NCBI GenBank assembly: GCA_000620185.1
Contig: JHVO01000018.1
Location: forward strand, 37,294 to 101,293
Reading direction: 5' to 3'
DNA from: Geodermatophilaceae bacterium URHB0062
GTDB taxonomy: Bacteria > Actinomycetota > Actinomycetes > Mycobacteriales > Geodermatophilaceae
Length of the DNA: 64,000 nucleotides
Shown piece by piece: positions 1 through 8,671 of this stretch (positions within the stretch are counted from its first letter, which is position 1; each line of letters starts with the position of its first letter). The notes below the pieces were generated by a model, which saw nothing but the letters and a program-made list of their open reading frames with translations, had not been told where the DNA came from and did no database searches. Made by a program: the position numbers and the translations under genes.

Positions 1-1236
1 GACTTCCCGATCCTGTCCCGCACCGTCCGGGACGGGAAGCGGCTGGTCTACCTCGACTCGGGGGCGACCTCGCAGAAGCCGCGCCAGGTGCTCGACGCCG
101 AGCGGTGGTTCTACGAGAACATCAACGCCGCGCCGCACCGGGGGGCCCACCAGCTCGCCGAGGAGGCGACCGGCGCGTACGAGGCGGCCCGCGCCACCAT
201 CGGCGCGTTCATCGGCGCACCCGAGAACGAGATCGTCTTCACGCGGAACAGCACCGAGGCGATCAACCTCGTCGCCTACGCGCTGTCGAACGCGGCGACG
301 GCCAAGGAGCCGGAGTTCCGGACCTACGCCGTCGGCCAGGGCGACGAGATCGTCGTCACCGAGATGGAGCACCACGCCAACCTGCTGCCGTGGCAGCAGC
401 TGTGCGAGCGCACCGGGGCGACCCTGCGCTGGCTCGGCCTCACCGACGACGGCCGGCTCGACCTCTCCGACCTCGGCACCGTGGTCAACGAGCGCACGAA
501 ACTGGTCGCGGTCACCCAGCAGTCGAACATCCTGGGCACGATCAACCCGCTCGGAGACATCGTCGCCCGCGCCCGTGAGGTCGGCGCCCTCGTGCTGGTC
601 GACGGCGCCCAGTCGGTGCCCCACCAGCCGGTCGACGTGACCGCCCTCGGTGCGGACTTCCTGGTCTTCTCCGGGCACAAGATGCTGGGGCCCACCGGCG
701 TCGGCGTGCTCTGGGGCCGCTACGACGTCCTCGACAAGCTGCCGCCCTTCCTCACCGGCGGCTCGATGATCGAGGTCGTCCGCATGGAGGCGAGCACCTT
801 CGCCGCCCCGCCGCAGCGCTTCGAGGCCGGCGTCCCGATGACGGCGCAGGTGATCGGGCTGGCCGCGGGCGTCGAGTACCTGCTGCGCCTGGGCATGGAC
901 ACGGTCGAGGAGCACGAGAAGGCGCTGACCGCCTACGCGCTGGAGAAGCTCGCCGAGATCCCGGGCGTGACCGTGATCGGCCCGCCCGACACGGTCGCCC
1001 GCGGGGGAGCGGTCTCGTTCACCGTCGAGGGCATCCACCCGCACGACGTCGGCCAGGTGCTGGACGACCGCGGCATCGCCGTCCGGGTCGGCCACCACTG
1101 CGCGTGGCCGGTGGTCCGCCGCTACGGCGTGCCGGCGACCACGCGGGCGACGTTCTACGTGCACACCGGCTACGACGACATCGACGCCCTGGCCGACGGA
1201 ATTCGCGCGGCCCAGAAGTTCTTCGGAACGGTGTGA
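1..1236 (+). CDS. sufS: Cysteine desulfurase SufS (5' end outside window)
   Basis: PLP-dependent cysteine desulfurase of the SUF pathway; it takes sulfur from cysteine for Fe-S cluster assembly in the cytosol. The frame is open from base 1 with DFPILSR and LVYLDSGATSQKP, the usual SufS N-terminus, so only a short piece of the gene lies upstream. The PLP lysine sits in SGHKMLGPTG (Lys codon 679-681) and the catalytic cysteine in RVGHHCAWP (codon 1099-1101). The short catalytic-Cys loop fits a SufU-dependent desulfurase. The next gene, 10 bp downstream, is sufU. The sufBDC genes probably lie just outside the window, which is inferred from the usual operon order. Confidence 0.97.
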   Translation, partial: DFPILSRTVRDGKRLVYLDSGATSQKPRQVLDAERWFYENINAAPHRGAHQLAEEATGAYEAARATIGAFIGAPENEIVFTRNSTEAINLVAYALSNAATAKEPEFRTYAVGQGDEIVVTEMEHHANLLPWQQLCERTGATLRWLGLTDDGRLDLSDLGTVVNERTKLVAVTQQSNILGTINPLGDIVARAREVGALVLVDGAQSVPHQPVDVTALGADFLVFSGHKMLGPTGVGVLWGRYDVLDKLPPFLTGGSMIEVVRMEASTFAAPPQRFEAGVPMTAQVIGLAAGVEYLLRLGMDTVEEHEKALTAYALEKLAEIPGVTVIGPPDTVARGGAVSFTVEGIHPHDVGQVLDDRGIAVRVGHHCAWPVVRRYGVPATTRATFYVHTGYDDIDALADGIRAAQKFFGTV

Positions 1237-1246
1237 GGTCGTACTG

Positions 1247-1744
1247 ATGCAGCTGGAGTCGATGTACCAGGAGATCATCCTGGACCACTACAAGAACCCG
1301 CACGGCCGCGGTCTGCGCGAGCCGTTCGAGGCCGAGGTGCACCACGTCAACCCGACCTGCGGCGACGAGGTGACGCTGCGGGTGCACCTAGGGAAGGACG
1401 CGGCCGGCGATCCGGTCCTGTCGGACGTGTCCTACGAGGGCATGGGCTGCTCGATCAGCCAGGCGTCGGTGTCGGCCATGTACGACCTGGTCATCGGCAA
1501 GTCGGTGCCGCAGGCGCTGGAGACTGGTGACCACTTCATGACGCTGATGCAGGCCAAGGGCGACCCGTCCGTGGCCGAGAAGCTCGAGGACGAGCTGGAG
1601 GACGCCGTCGCGTTCGCCGGCGTGTCCAAGTACCCCGCGCGGATCAAGTGCGCGCTGATGAGCTGGATGGCCCTCAAGGACGCATCCGCGCGAGCTCTGT
1701 CATCCGCCCACCCCGCCGCCCCAACGGGAGGATCCACCGCATGA
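1247..1744 (+). CDS. sufU: SufU sulfurtransferase/scaffold protein
   Basis: 165-aa SufU family protein that receives persulfide sulfur from SufS. The three conserved cysteines are visible: Cys38 in NPTCGDE (with Asp40), Cys68 in EGMGCSISQAS and Cys135 in IKCALMSW. These are the zinc/persulfide ligands of Gram-positive and actinobacterial SufU. The spacing GMGCS to IKC is that of SufU rather than IscU. The start ATG follows sufS by 10 bp, and the stop overlaps the next gene by 4 bp (ATGA), so the three genes form one operon. Confidence 0.96.
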   Translation: MQLESMYQEIILDHYKNPHGRGLREPFEAEVHHVNPTCGDEVTLRVHLGKDAAGDPVLSDVSYEGMGCSISQASVSAMYDLVIGKSVPQALETGDHFMTLMQAKGDPSVAEKLEDELEDAVAFAGVSKYPARIKCALMSWMALKDASARALSSAHPAAPTGGSTA

Positions 1745-2127
1745 GCGAGACCACCGAGACGCCCGCCGTCGCCGAGAGCCCCGCGGAGCTGCCGGCCTAC
1801 AAGTCGGCGCTGCTCGAGGACGTCGAGGAGGCCATGCGCGACGTCGTCGACCCCGAGCTAGGCGTCAACGTCGTCGACCTGGGCCTGGTCTACGGCCTGG
1901 ACGTCGACGAGAACAACGTCGCCGTCATCGACATGACCCTGACCTCGGCGGCCTGCCCGCTGACCGACGTCATCGAGGACCAGGCCCGTCAGGCGCTGAC
2001 CGGCGGCCCCGGCCCCGGCCTGGTCGACGACATCCGGATCAACTGGGTGTGGATGCCGCCGTGGGGTCCCGACAAGATCACCGACGACGGCCGCGAGCAG
2101 CTGCGCGCGCTCGGCTTCCGCGTCTGA
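1741..2127 (+). CDS. sufT: SufT-like metal-sulfur cluster assembly protein (DUF59)
   Basis: 128-aa protein of the DUF59/MIP18 family. The core reads VDPELGVNVVDLGLVYGLDV and later MTLTSAACPLTDVI, with the single conserved Cys in TSAACPL. The C-terminal WMPPWGPDKI is typical of actinobacterial SUF-operon members, which help Fe-S cluster maturation. The ATG at 1741 is chosen because it overlaps the sufU stop (ATGA) and has a GGGAGG ribosome-binding site about 7 nt upstream. A longer in-frame start at 1648 would lie deep inside sufU. Confidence 0.93.
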   Translation: MSETTETPAVAESPAELPAYKSALLEDVEEAMRDVVDPELGVNVVDLGLVYGLDVDENNVAVIDMTLTSAACPLTDVIEDQARQALTGGPGPGLVDDIRINWVWMPPWGPDKITDDGREQLRALGFRV

Positions 2128-2142
2128 ACGCCCCCGCCTCCG

Positions 2143-2200
2143 CGATCATGGAGCGGTGACCACGAATCCGCGTCGTTCGGTGGTCCCGGCTCCATGATCG
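2143..2200. repeat. Long intergenic palindrome, possible terminator or dispersed repeat
   Basis: Perfect 12-bp arms CGATCATGGAGC (2143-2154) and GCTCCATGATCG (2189-2200) enclose a second, nearly perfect inverted repeat (GACCACGAA / TTCGGTGGTC, one extra base). The whole 58-bp segment folds into one hairpin. It sits 16 bp after the sufT stop and before a convergent gene, where a bidirectional terminator would be expected. There is no T-tract, and the arms look more like a repetitive element than a GC-clamped terminator. Confidence 0.7.
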
Positions 2201-2257
2201 TTCCCCGTCGGCCGGTCGCGGCCGAGGTCCTCTTCGGCCCCTGAACGGCGCCCGTAC

Positions 2258-4069
2258 TTATCGCAGATCGGCCAGGCGGGCGCCGAAGCCGGCCACCGGG
2301 TACTGCTCGCGGACCATCCCGACGGCCAGCAGCACGCTGCCCACGATGAGCGCCGCGCCGAGGGGCCACGGTAGCTGACGCACCGCCAGCCCGACCGCGA
2401 GCGCGAGGGCGGTGCCGGCGCCGATCATCAGCGGCGCCCGCACACCCCGGCGGGCCCCCGCCACCATGGCTGCCGCCGCGACCACCAGCACCGCCACGGC
2501 CCGGGCGTTGTCGGCACCGACGACGGCGAGCACGGTCGACGGCGCCGCCGCGACGAGCAGGCCGGGCCCCCAGGCCGGCCACGACCGGCCGTGGAGCAGC
2601 CGCGGCCCGGCCGCGAGCAGCAGCCCGCCGGCGGCGGACAGGGAGTACCACTCGACGGCCGCGAGCCCGGCGGTGGCCGCGCCGATCCAGGCGGCGGCCA
2701 CCAGCTGCCCCGCGCCCGTGCGCCAGGCCGCCGCGACGGGGACCGGGCCGTCCGACTGGTCCGCGTCGTCCTCCTCGGCGGCCCCCTGCCGGCCCGCCAG
2801 CCACGCGGAGGCGAGGGTGCACAGGCCCTGGACCATCAGGAGCGCGGCCAGGACCGCATGTGCTCCCTCGAACAGGACCAGGAGCACCGCCACCGCCGAG
2901 CAGACGCCGGCCGCCGCCTCGGTGGGCCGGCGGGACGCGGGATCGAGCTCGGCGCCCACGAGCATGGCCAGCCCGTAGACGGCGGTGAGCAGCAGGGCGG
3001 CCCAGCCCGGTGTCAGCAGCCCGTCGGGGAGGGCCAGCAGGATGGAGCCAGTGAGGCAGCCGACGGTGGTCGGCAGGGCGACCGGCCGGTCCTCGGGCCG
3101 CCACACCGCGACCAGGGCGGTGGGGATCGCGGTGAGGAGCAGGAGCAGCGACAACTGCGCCCACCGCTGGTCGGCCAGGAGCTGCAGGACGCAGAGGCTC
3201 GTCGTCACCACGCCGGCGGCGACCGCGACCGGCAGGAACAGGCCGCGCCGCCAGCCCTCCAGCCAGACGGCGGGGAGTGTCGCGAGAAGCACCCCGGCGT
3301 ACCCCGTCAGCGTCGTGGCGAGCGACCCCAGCGACGAGAACGCCCCGGTCAGTGCCGTTCCGGCCACGACCCCGGCGACCACCGGGACCAGCCGCGGCGG
3401 GCCGAGCAGGGGGTCGAGGACCTCGCGGAGCCGCGCCAGCAGGAGGCCGAGGGCGGCGGCGATCATCAGCGCCGCCGAGAACCACTGCCGTCCGCCGTCG
3501 TCGGCCCAGGTGCTGGTGATCCCGCCGGCCACGCCGACCAGCCACCACGGCCCGGTCGACACCAGGGCGACCCGTGCGACGACGCGGCGACCCAGGAGAG
3601 CGATTCCCAGCCCGATCAGCGACACGGTCAGGTACAGCTCGGTGTGGAGATCGGGGAGGACGGTGTCGTGCATCCGCAGGACCGCCACCTGCAGGGCACC
3701 GAAGGAGACGAGCGGCCAGGCTGCCGTGGCGGGGGAGATGGCGTGCAGGACGAGAAAGACGATGGCCAGCAGCACCGCCGTCACGGGGTCGCCGTCCAGT
3801 CCGGGGCCGCTCGGCGAGCTGCCCGCCAACGCGAGGGCGGCGGCGCAGGCGGCGAGCGTCTCCTCCGAGGTGCGCAGGCCGGCTCGCCCGGCCCGCAACG
3901 AGAAGGCGGTCGCCGTCGCGGCCAGCGGGATCAGCACGACCGCCGCGGTCACCCCGCCGTAGGCCGCGGCCACGACGGCGCCGGAGAGGACGAGCAGGAC
4001 GGCACCGACGCCGAGCAGCACCTGAGAAGGGCGCACGCGGTCGGGCAGCGACGCCGACTGCTGTCCCAC
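2258..4069 (-). CDS. Polytopic membrane protein of unknown function
   Basis: 603-aa protein consisting almost entirely of hydrophobic Ala/Leu/Val-rich segments separated by short charged loops, for example VLLGVGAVLLVLSGAVVAAA near the N-terminus. It probably has well over a dozen membrane spans. One longer acidic loop (AAEEDDADQSDG) falls about two thirds along. No catalytic motif is visible. It resembles large actinobacterial hypothetical membrane proteins of the SCO7613-like kind, but this is only a general likeness. The GTG at 4069 is chosen for the strong GGGGGGAGG site 6 nt upstream. A GTG at 4102 is also in frame. It converges on sufT. Confidence 0.75.
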   Translation of the reverse strand: MGQQSASLPDRVRPSQVLLGVGAVLLVLSGAVVAAAYGGVTAAVVLIPLAATATAFSLRAGRAGLRTSEETLAACAAALALAGSSPSGPGLDGDPVTAVLLAIVFLVLHAISPATAAWPLVSFGALQVAVLRMHDTVLPDLHTELYLTVSLIGLGIALLGRRVVARVALVSTGPWWLVGVAGGITSTWADDGGRQWFSAALMIAAALGLLLARLREVLDPLLGPPRLVPVVAGVVAGTALTGAFSSLGSLATTLTGYAGVLLATLPAVWLEGWRRGLFLPVAVAAGVVTTSLCVLQLLADQRWAQLSLLLLLTAIPTALVAVWRPEDRPVALPTTVGCLTGSILLALPDGLLTPGWAALLLTAVYGLAMLVGAELDPASRRPTEAAAGVCSAVAVLLVLFEGAHAVLAALLMVQGLCTLASAWLAGRQGAAEEDDADQSDGPVPVAAAWRTGAGQLVAAAWIGAATAGLAAVEWYSLSAAGGLLLAAGPRLLHGRSWPAWGPGLLVAAAPSTVLAVVGADNARAVAVLVVAAAAMVAGARRGVRAPLMIGAGTALALAVGLAVRQLPWPLGAALIVGSVLLAVGMVREQYPVAGFGARLADLR

Positions 4070-4179
4070 CGGCGCCTCCCCCCACTGTCCGGACGTTTCC
4101 ACCGTAGGGCCGCGCGAGGTCACCGGCAGCCGGTCCGGGCGCCGTCCGCACCCCCGCCGGAGGTCCGAGGGCCAGGCCC

Positions 4180-4185
4180 TACCCT
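4180..4185 (+). promoter_or_regulatory. -10 box (TACCCT) of a leaderless transcript
   Basis: TACCCT fits the actinobacterial TANNNT -10 pattern and lies 6 nt before the ATG at 4192, so transcription should begin at or next to the start codon. There is no ribosome-binding site in the gap. The same arrangement recurs upstream of the ABC-F gene (24040-24045) and the PAP2 gene (43016-43021). Confidence 0.5.
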
Positions 4186-4191
4186 CCGACC

Positions 4192-5250
4192 ATGATCTTC
4201 GCCGGAATCGCATGGGACGGTCGTGGCTTCGAGGTGGCGTTGCTGGACGAGCAGGGCGCCCCGGTCGCGCCCGCCGTGCGGTTCCCGGCCGGTCAGGTGG
4301 CGGCGCTCACCGACCACCTCCGCACCCTCGACCGGTCGGGCGGGCAGCCGCTGGTCTGCGTCATCGAGAGCACCAACGGCATGCTGGACGGCGGCCTGAT
4401 GTCGGCCGGCCTGCGCGTCCACCGCGCCGACCCCTGGGTGCTGCCGCCGCGGCCGGCATTCGGGTCGGTGGACGCCGCCTCCCTCGCCCGGACGGCCGCC
4501 CAACGGCTCGCCGAGCTGCCGCGCCTGGCCATCGAGAGCGGCACGCTGACCGGGCGCGGCGACGAGCACGGCCGCTGGCTCCGGGACAGCGAAGCCGGCA
4601 CGGCCGCCCTCACCCGCTCCGGCCGCTGCTTCGAGCGGGCCGACGGCGCGGACGACGACGACAAGGTGATCGCGCTGACCTTCGACGACGGGCCGAACCC
4701 GCCGCACACCGGCCGCATCCTCGACGTCCTGGACAGGTACGGCGTCCCCGCGACGTTCTTCTGCGTCGGCCTGCACGCGAGCGCGCACACCGAGGAGATC
4801 GCGCGCATGTCCGAGGCCGGCCACCGGCTGGCGAACCACACCTGGTCGCATCCGTTCCTGCCCGACCTCACGGTGGCCGAGCTGGCGGCCCAGCTCGAGC
4901 GGACCGACGAGGCGATCGCGCGCGTCGCGGGAGAGCAGGGGCCGCGGCTGTTCCGGCCGCCCTACGGGTCCCGCACCCCCGAGATCCTGTCCTGGCTCGG
5001 CGAGACCAATGCCGGCCGGATGGTGCTCTGGGACGTCGACGCCAACGACTGGGCCCTGCCCGGCGCCGACGCGATCGCCGGGTCCGTCCTCGCCCGGTCG
5101 CGCCCGGGATCGATCGTCCTGATGCACGACGGTGGCGGCGACAGGTCGCAGACCGCGGACGCGCTGCCCGCCGTCATCGAGGGGCTGCTCGGCCGCGGCT
5201 ACCGATTCGCCCGCGTCGACGAGATGACCGGACCGGCCGCCGCTCAGTAG
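4192..5250 (+). CDS. NodB-type polysaccharide deacetylase with N-terminal RNase H-like (IS110 DEDD-like) domain
   Basis: 352-aa two-domain protein. Residues about 155-345 form a NodB carbohydrate deacetylase with all five motifs: TFDDGP (Asp165/Asp166), NHTWSHP (His216/His220), RPPYGS (Arg255), DVDANDW (Asp281) and LMHDGG (His312). It should remove N-acetyl groups from a GlcNAc polymer. There is no signal peptide. Residues 1-150 resemble the DEDD domain of IS110-type transposases in layout: AGIAWDGRGFEVALLDE, then VIESTNGMLDGGL and SVDAASLART. Two acidic catalytic positions appear replaced (Ala for the first Asp, Gly for another). The gene looks leaderless. Its 3' end overlaps the convergent SIS gene by 7 bp, beside an amino-sugar locus. 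Confidence 0.85.
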   Translation: MIFAGIAWDGRGFEVALLDEQGAPVAPAVRFPAGQVAALTDHLRTLDRSGGQPLVCVIESTNGMLDGGLMSAGLRVHRADPWVLPPRPAFGSVDAASLARTAAQRLAELPRLAIESGTLTGRGDEHGRWLRDSEAGTAALTRSGRCFERADGADDDDKVIALTFDDGPNPPHTGRILDVLDRYGVPATFFCVGLHASAHTEEIARMSEAGHRLANHTWSHPFLPDLTVAELAAQLERTDEAIARVAGEQGPRLFRPPYGSRTPEILSWLGETNAGRMVLWDVDANDWALPGADAIAGSVLARSRPGSIVLMHDGGGDRSQTADALPAVIEGLLGRGYRFARVDEMTGPAAAQ

Positions 5251-6308
5251 GTGCGCGTCACCTTGCTCAGGCCGCGGGGCGCGTCCGGGTCGTAGCCGCG
5301 GGCCACCGCGACCTCCGCGGCGAGCAGCTGTGCCGGCAGGATCTCCAGCACCGGCCGCAGCTCCGGCGCGACGCCCCGGGGGAGGACGGCGGGCAGCGTC
5401 CGTCCGGTCACCGTTCCGTCGCCGATCACGTCGACGTCGACGCCCCGCTCGCCGGCGAGATCGACCAGCTGCGCGATCTCCCGCGCGTCGGGCCCGGCCG
5501 AGGTGAAGCACAGCAGCGGCACCGACTGGTCCAGCAGCGCCACCGGACCGTGCAGCAGGTCCGCCGAGCTCATGCCGTGGGCCGAGACGTAGGAGGTCTC
5601 CACCAGCTTGAGCGCGGCCTCCCGGGCCGTCGCCGAGGAGTAGCCACGGGCGGCGGTCATGATGCGGTCGGCGTACCGGTACCGGGCCGCGAGCTCCTCG
5701 ACCCGGCTGGTCGCCACAGCGAGAACCTTCTCGCCCAGTTCGGGCAGGGCCGGGAGCTGCGCGAGGGTCTCCTCGCCGGCGAAGAGGGCGGCCAGTGCCA
5801 GCAGCTCCCCGGTGTAGCTCTTCGTGGCCGCCACCGCGGTCTCGCGGCCGGCGAGGATGTCGATGGCCTCGTCGCTGATGCGGGCCAGCGCCGAATCGGT
5901 GTCGTTGGTCAGCGTGAGCGTGGCGGCACCCCGGGCGCGGGCCATCTCCAGGAACGCCACCAGGTCCGGCGAGCCACCGGACTGGCTCACCGCCACGACC
6001 AGCACGTCCCGCAGATCGGGAGCGCCGCCGTACAGGGTGACGACACTCGGCGAGGCGGATGCCGCGGGCACACCCAGGGCGGTCTGCACCAGGTAGTTGG
6101 CGTAGAGGGCGGCGTGGTCGCTGGTGCCCCGCGCGACGAAGAGCACCGCCTTCGGCGGCCGGTTCCAGATGCGCGCCCGGACGGCCCGGAGCTGGTCGCC
6201 GCCGCGGGTCAGCGCGTCGTGCCACTTGACGGGCTGCTCGGCGATCTCCCGCCGCATGCGTGCGCCCGGCACGTCGACGGGGGCCGGCGTGGTCACGTCG
6301 ACGGTCAT
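5244..6308 (-). CDS. SIS-domain aminosugar isomerase/deaminase (GlmS isomerase-like)
   Basis: 354-aa protein with two SIS domains and no glutaminase domain. Sugar-phosphate-binding features include ARGTSDHAALYANYL, SQSGGSPDL and ATKSYTGELLAL, and the C-terminus ends LSKVTRTY like the GlmS isomerase tail. With no amidotransferase domain it is likely a glucosamine-6-phosphate deaminase of the NagB-II type or a related aminosugar isomerase, feeding fructose-6-phosphate into glycolysis. Its start overlaps the upstream kinase stop by 4 bp (ATGA), so kinase and SIS protein are co-translated. The substrate is inferred from neighbours. Confidence 0.88.
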   Translation of the reverse strand: MTVDVTTPAPVDVPGARMRREIAEQPVKWHDALTRGGDQLRAVRARIWNRPPKAVLFVARGTSDHAALYANYLVQTALGVPAASASPSVVTLYGGAPDLRDVLVVAVSQSGGSPDLVAFLEMARARGAATLTLTNDTDSALARISDEAIDILAGRETAVAATKSYTGELLALAALFAGEETLAQLPALPELGEKVLAVATSRVEELAARYRYADRIMTAARGYSSATAREAALKLVETSYVSAHGMSSADLLHGPVALLDQSVPLLCFTSAGPDAREIAQLVDLAGERGVDVDVIGDGTVTGRTLPAVLPRGVAPELRPVLEILPAQLLAAEVAVARGYDPDAPRGLSKVTRTY

Positions 6309-7303
6309 GCCGCCGGCCCGGCGATGGGGAGGGCGGCGCGCAGGGCGGCCTTGGCCGACTCCGGAGCTCCCAGGTGGTCCAGGCCCAGCAGCGCCGCACC
6401 GACGACGGGGCTCACCTCGGTGACCACCGTGCCGGCGGACGGCGCGACGGCGGCCAGCCGCGACCGGATCTCACCGAGCAGCACCGGGTCCGAGCTGGTC
6501 AGGACGCCGCCACCCAGCACCACCACGGTCGGCAGGGACAGCATGTCCAGCCGGGTCATGGCGGCCCGGGCGAACGCGACCACCTCGTCGGCGAGCCGCT
6601 CGACGATGCCGCGCGCGACGGGGTCGCCCTCGCGCGAGGCGGTCAGCACCAGGGGGGCGAGGTCGATCAGCAGGCGGTGGTCGAGGCGCCCGAAGTGGAT
6701 GGCCTCGTACACCGCCGGCACGTCGGGCAGACCGAAGAACGACGGGACGAGGGACGTGAGCGCGGTCGCCGGGCCGCGGCCGTCGTCCGCGCGCGCCGCC
6801 CACCACAGCGCCTCGTCGCCGAGCTCCATGCCGCCGCCCCAGTCGCCGGAGATCCGGCCGAGCGAGGCGAACCGGGCGTGCCGGCCGTCGCGGGCCACGC
6901 CCACGCAGTTGATCCCGGCGCCGCACACCACGGCGACGGCGTCGGGGACGTCGGTGCCCGCGCGCAGCAGTGCGAAGCTGTCGTTGTCGACCTCGAGCTG
7001 CCGGGCCCAGCCGCGGGCCTGCACGGCCGCGGTGACGGTCTCCTTCTCGTTCGGGAAGTCGACGCCGGCGAGGTAGACCTCGGCCCGTTCGGCGAACGGC
7101 GTCACGCCGCTCAGCCCGGCCTGCGCGGCGACCTTCTGGACCAGCTCGTCGAGGAGGTCGACGGCGCCCTGGACCCCGAGGTGGTGGGGCGAGGAGCCGG
7201 GGCCGCGCACCGACGTCACGACCTCTCCGCCCGCGGTCGTGAGCAGGACCTCGGTCTTGCTGTTCCCGCCGTCGATGGCGAGGACGAGCGGTGAGTCCGC
7301 CAT
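6305..7303 (-). CDS. BadF/BcrA-type N-acetylglucosamine kinase
   Basis: 332-aa member of the BadF/BadG/BcrA/BcrD ATPase family, which includes GlcNAc kinases. The phosphate-1 loop is LAIDGGNSKTEVLL near residue 7. Downstream are VVCGAGINCVGV, ISGDWGGGMELG and VVLGGGVLTS, the adenosine-binding motif. It should phosphorylate an imported N-acetylated aminosugar to its 6-phosphate. The ATG at 7303 gives the standard N-terminus and sits 8 bp after the GH4 stop. The stop overlaps the SIS gene start. GH4, kinase and SIS protein form one operon. Confidence 0.88.
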   Translation of the reverse strand: MADSPLVLAIDGGNSKTEVLLTTAGGEVVTSVRGPGSSPHHLGVQGAVDLLDELVQKVAAQAGLSGVTPFAERAEVYLAGVDFPNEKETVTAAVQARGWARQLEVDNDSFALLRAGTDVPDAVAVVCGAGINCVGVARDGRHARFASLGRISGDWGGGMELGDEALWWAARADDGRGPATALTSLVPSFFGLPDVPAVYEAIHFGRLDHRLLIDLAPLVLTASREGDPVARGIVERLADEVVAFARAAMTRLDMLSLPTVVVLGGGVLTSSDPVLLGEIRSRLAAVAPSAGTVVTEVSPVVGAALLGLDHLGAPESAKAALRAALPIAGPAA

Positions 7304-7311
7304 GCCGGGCG

Positions 7312-8571
7312 TCACTGCGCCCAGCTCAGGTGCGCGCGGTTGGCGGCCAGGAGCAGGTCGGTGAGCTTCTCGGCCTGGTCGACCTGGCCGACGAGCGGGT
7401 GGGCCAGCAGCGCCTCGAAGACGCGGTCGCGGCCGCCGTGCACCGCCGCGTCGAGCGCGAGCTGTTCGTAGGCGAAGGTGTGCGCGATCAGCCCCGAGTA
7501 GATCGGGGGAACCGGGTCGACGGGCAGGGCGGTGGCGCCGCCCGCCGTGATCGTCGCCGGCACCTCGACGACGGCGTCGTCGGGCAGGAAGGGCAGCGTG
7601 CCGTCGTTGCGCAGGTTCACCACCTGGACGTCGCCGCGGTCGGCGGTGAGGGAGGCGAGCAGGTTGATCGCGGCCTCGGAGTAGAAGGCTCCGCCGCGCT
7701 CGCCGAGCAGCGCCGGCTTGGTGTCCACCGAGGGGTCGGCGTACATCTCGAGCAGCTGGGCCTCCATCTCGGCGACCCGCGCACCGCGCGACTGCGTCCC
7801 CCGCGCCGCCTCGACCTCGGCGTCGTGGTTGTAGAAGTAGTTCAGGTAGTAGGACGGGACTACCCCGAGCTGCCGGATGAGCCACTCCGGCTGGCCCACG
7901 CGCGCGGCGATCGCCGCGGCGTGGCGCTCGATCAGCTCCGGCAGCACGTCGCGGCCGCCGACGGTGACCGACCGCTCCCACGTCAGGTGGTTGAGCCCCA
8001 CATGGCCCAGGGTGACGGCATCGGGCGACACCCGCAGCAGCTCGGCGAACCAGCGCTGGAACCCGATCGCGACGTTGCACAGCCCGACCGCCCGGTGCCC
8101 GGCGTTCAGCAGGGCGCGGGTGACGATGCCGACCGGGTTGGTGAAGTCGACGATCCAGGCGTCGTCCGCCGCGCGCTTGCGCACGGTCTCGGCGATGTCG
8201 AGCACTACGGGCACGGTGCGCAGCGCCTTGGCGAGCCCCCCGGCGCCGGTCGTCTCCTGACCGATGCACCCGCACTCGAGCGGCCACGCCTCGTCCTGCA
8301 TGCGGGCGGCCTGGCCGCCCACGCGCAGCTGGAGGAGCACCGCGTCGGAGTCGGTGACTCCCGCGTCGATGTCGGTCGTGGTGACGACCTGGGCGGGGTG
8401 GTCGGCGCGCTCCAGCATGCGACGGCTCATGGCGCCGACGACCTCGAGCCGTTCCCCGGCCGGGTCGGCCAGGACCAGGGTGTCGACCGGCAGGACGTCG
8501 CGCAGGCGCGCGATGCCGTCGACGAGTTCCGGCGTGTACGTCGACGCGCCGCCGACGACCGTGACCTTCAT
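7312..8571 (-). CDS. Glycoside hydrolase family 4 (6-phospho-beta-glucosidase type)
   Basis: 419-aa GH4 enzyme. This family cleaves glycosidic bonds by an NAD+- and Mn2+-dependent redox mechanism. The N-terminal Rossmann motif is VVGGASTYTPEL. The metal ligands are in GLCNVAIG (Cys165) and GLNHLTW (His195), and DFTNPVGI carries the conserved Asn-Pro. The beta-type signature favours 6-phospho-beta-glycosides such as phosphorylated cellobiose or chitobiose. No PTS genes are seen nearby, so the phosphorylated substrate would have to come from a kinase. This is the first gene of the operon, behind a candidate ROK operator. Confidence 0.92.
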   Translation of the reverse strand: MKVTVVGGASTYTPELVDGIARLRDVLPVDTLVLADPAGERLEVVGAMSRRMLERADHPAQVVTTTDIDAGVTDSDAVLLQLRVGGQAARMQDEAWPLECGCIGQETTGAGGLAKALRTVPVVLDIAETVRKRAADDAWIVDFTNPVGIVTRALLNAGHRAVGLCNVAIGFQRWFAELLRVSPDAVTLGHVGLNHLTWERSVTVGGRDVLPELIERHAAAIAARVGQPEWLIRQLGVVPSYYLNYFYNHDAEVEAARGTQSRGARVAEMEAQLLEMYADPSVDTKPALLGERGGAFYSEAAINLLASLTADRGDVQVVNLRNDGTLPFLPDDAVVEVPATITAGGATALPVDPVPPIYSGLIAHTFAYEQLALDAAVHGGRDRVFEALLAHPLVGQVDQAEKLTDLLLAANRAHLSWAQ

Positions 8572-8640
8572 CGGGCTGCTCCAGGAGACGTCGTGCCGCA
8601 GTCGTGCGGCAGTGGGGCCGCGCCGGGAACCCGGCGGGAC

Positions 8641-8663
8641 GAAAGGAAACCTTCTTTACTTTC
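8641..8663. promoter_or_regulatory. Candidate ROK repressor operator
   Basis: Interrupted palindrome GAAAGGAAA-N5-TTTACTTTC (8 of 9 arm positions complementary). On the minus strand it lies just downstream of a likely -10 box (8672-8677), covering the expected start of transcription for the GH4 operon. A bound repressor here would block transcription. The ROK regulator encoded at 9934-11199 is the obvious candidate. A related half-site (GGAAAGAAAGTTAAC) occurs at 11356-11370 before the transporter operon. Confidence 0.5.
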
Positions 8664-8671
8664 GCCGGCGT

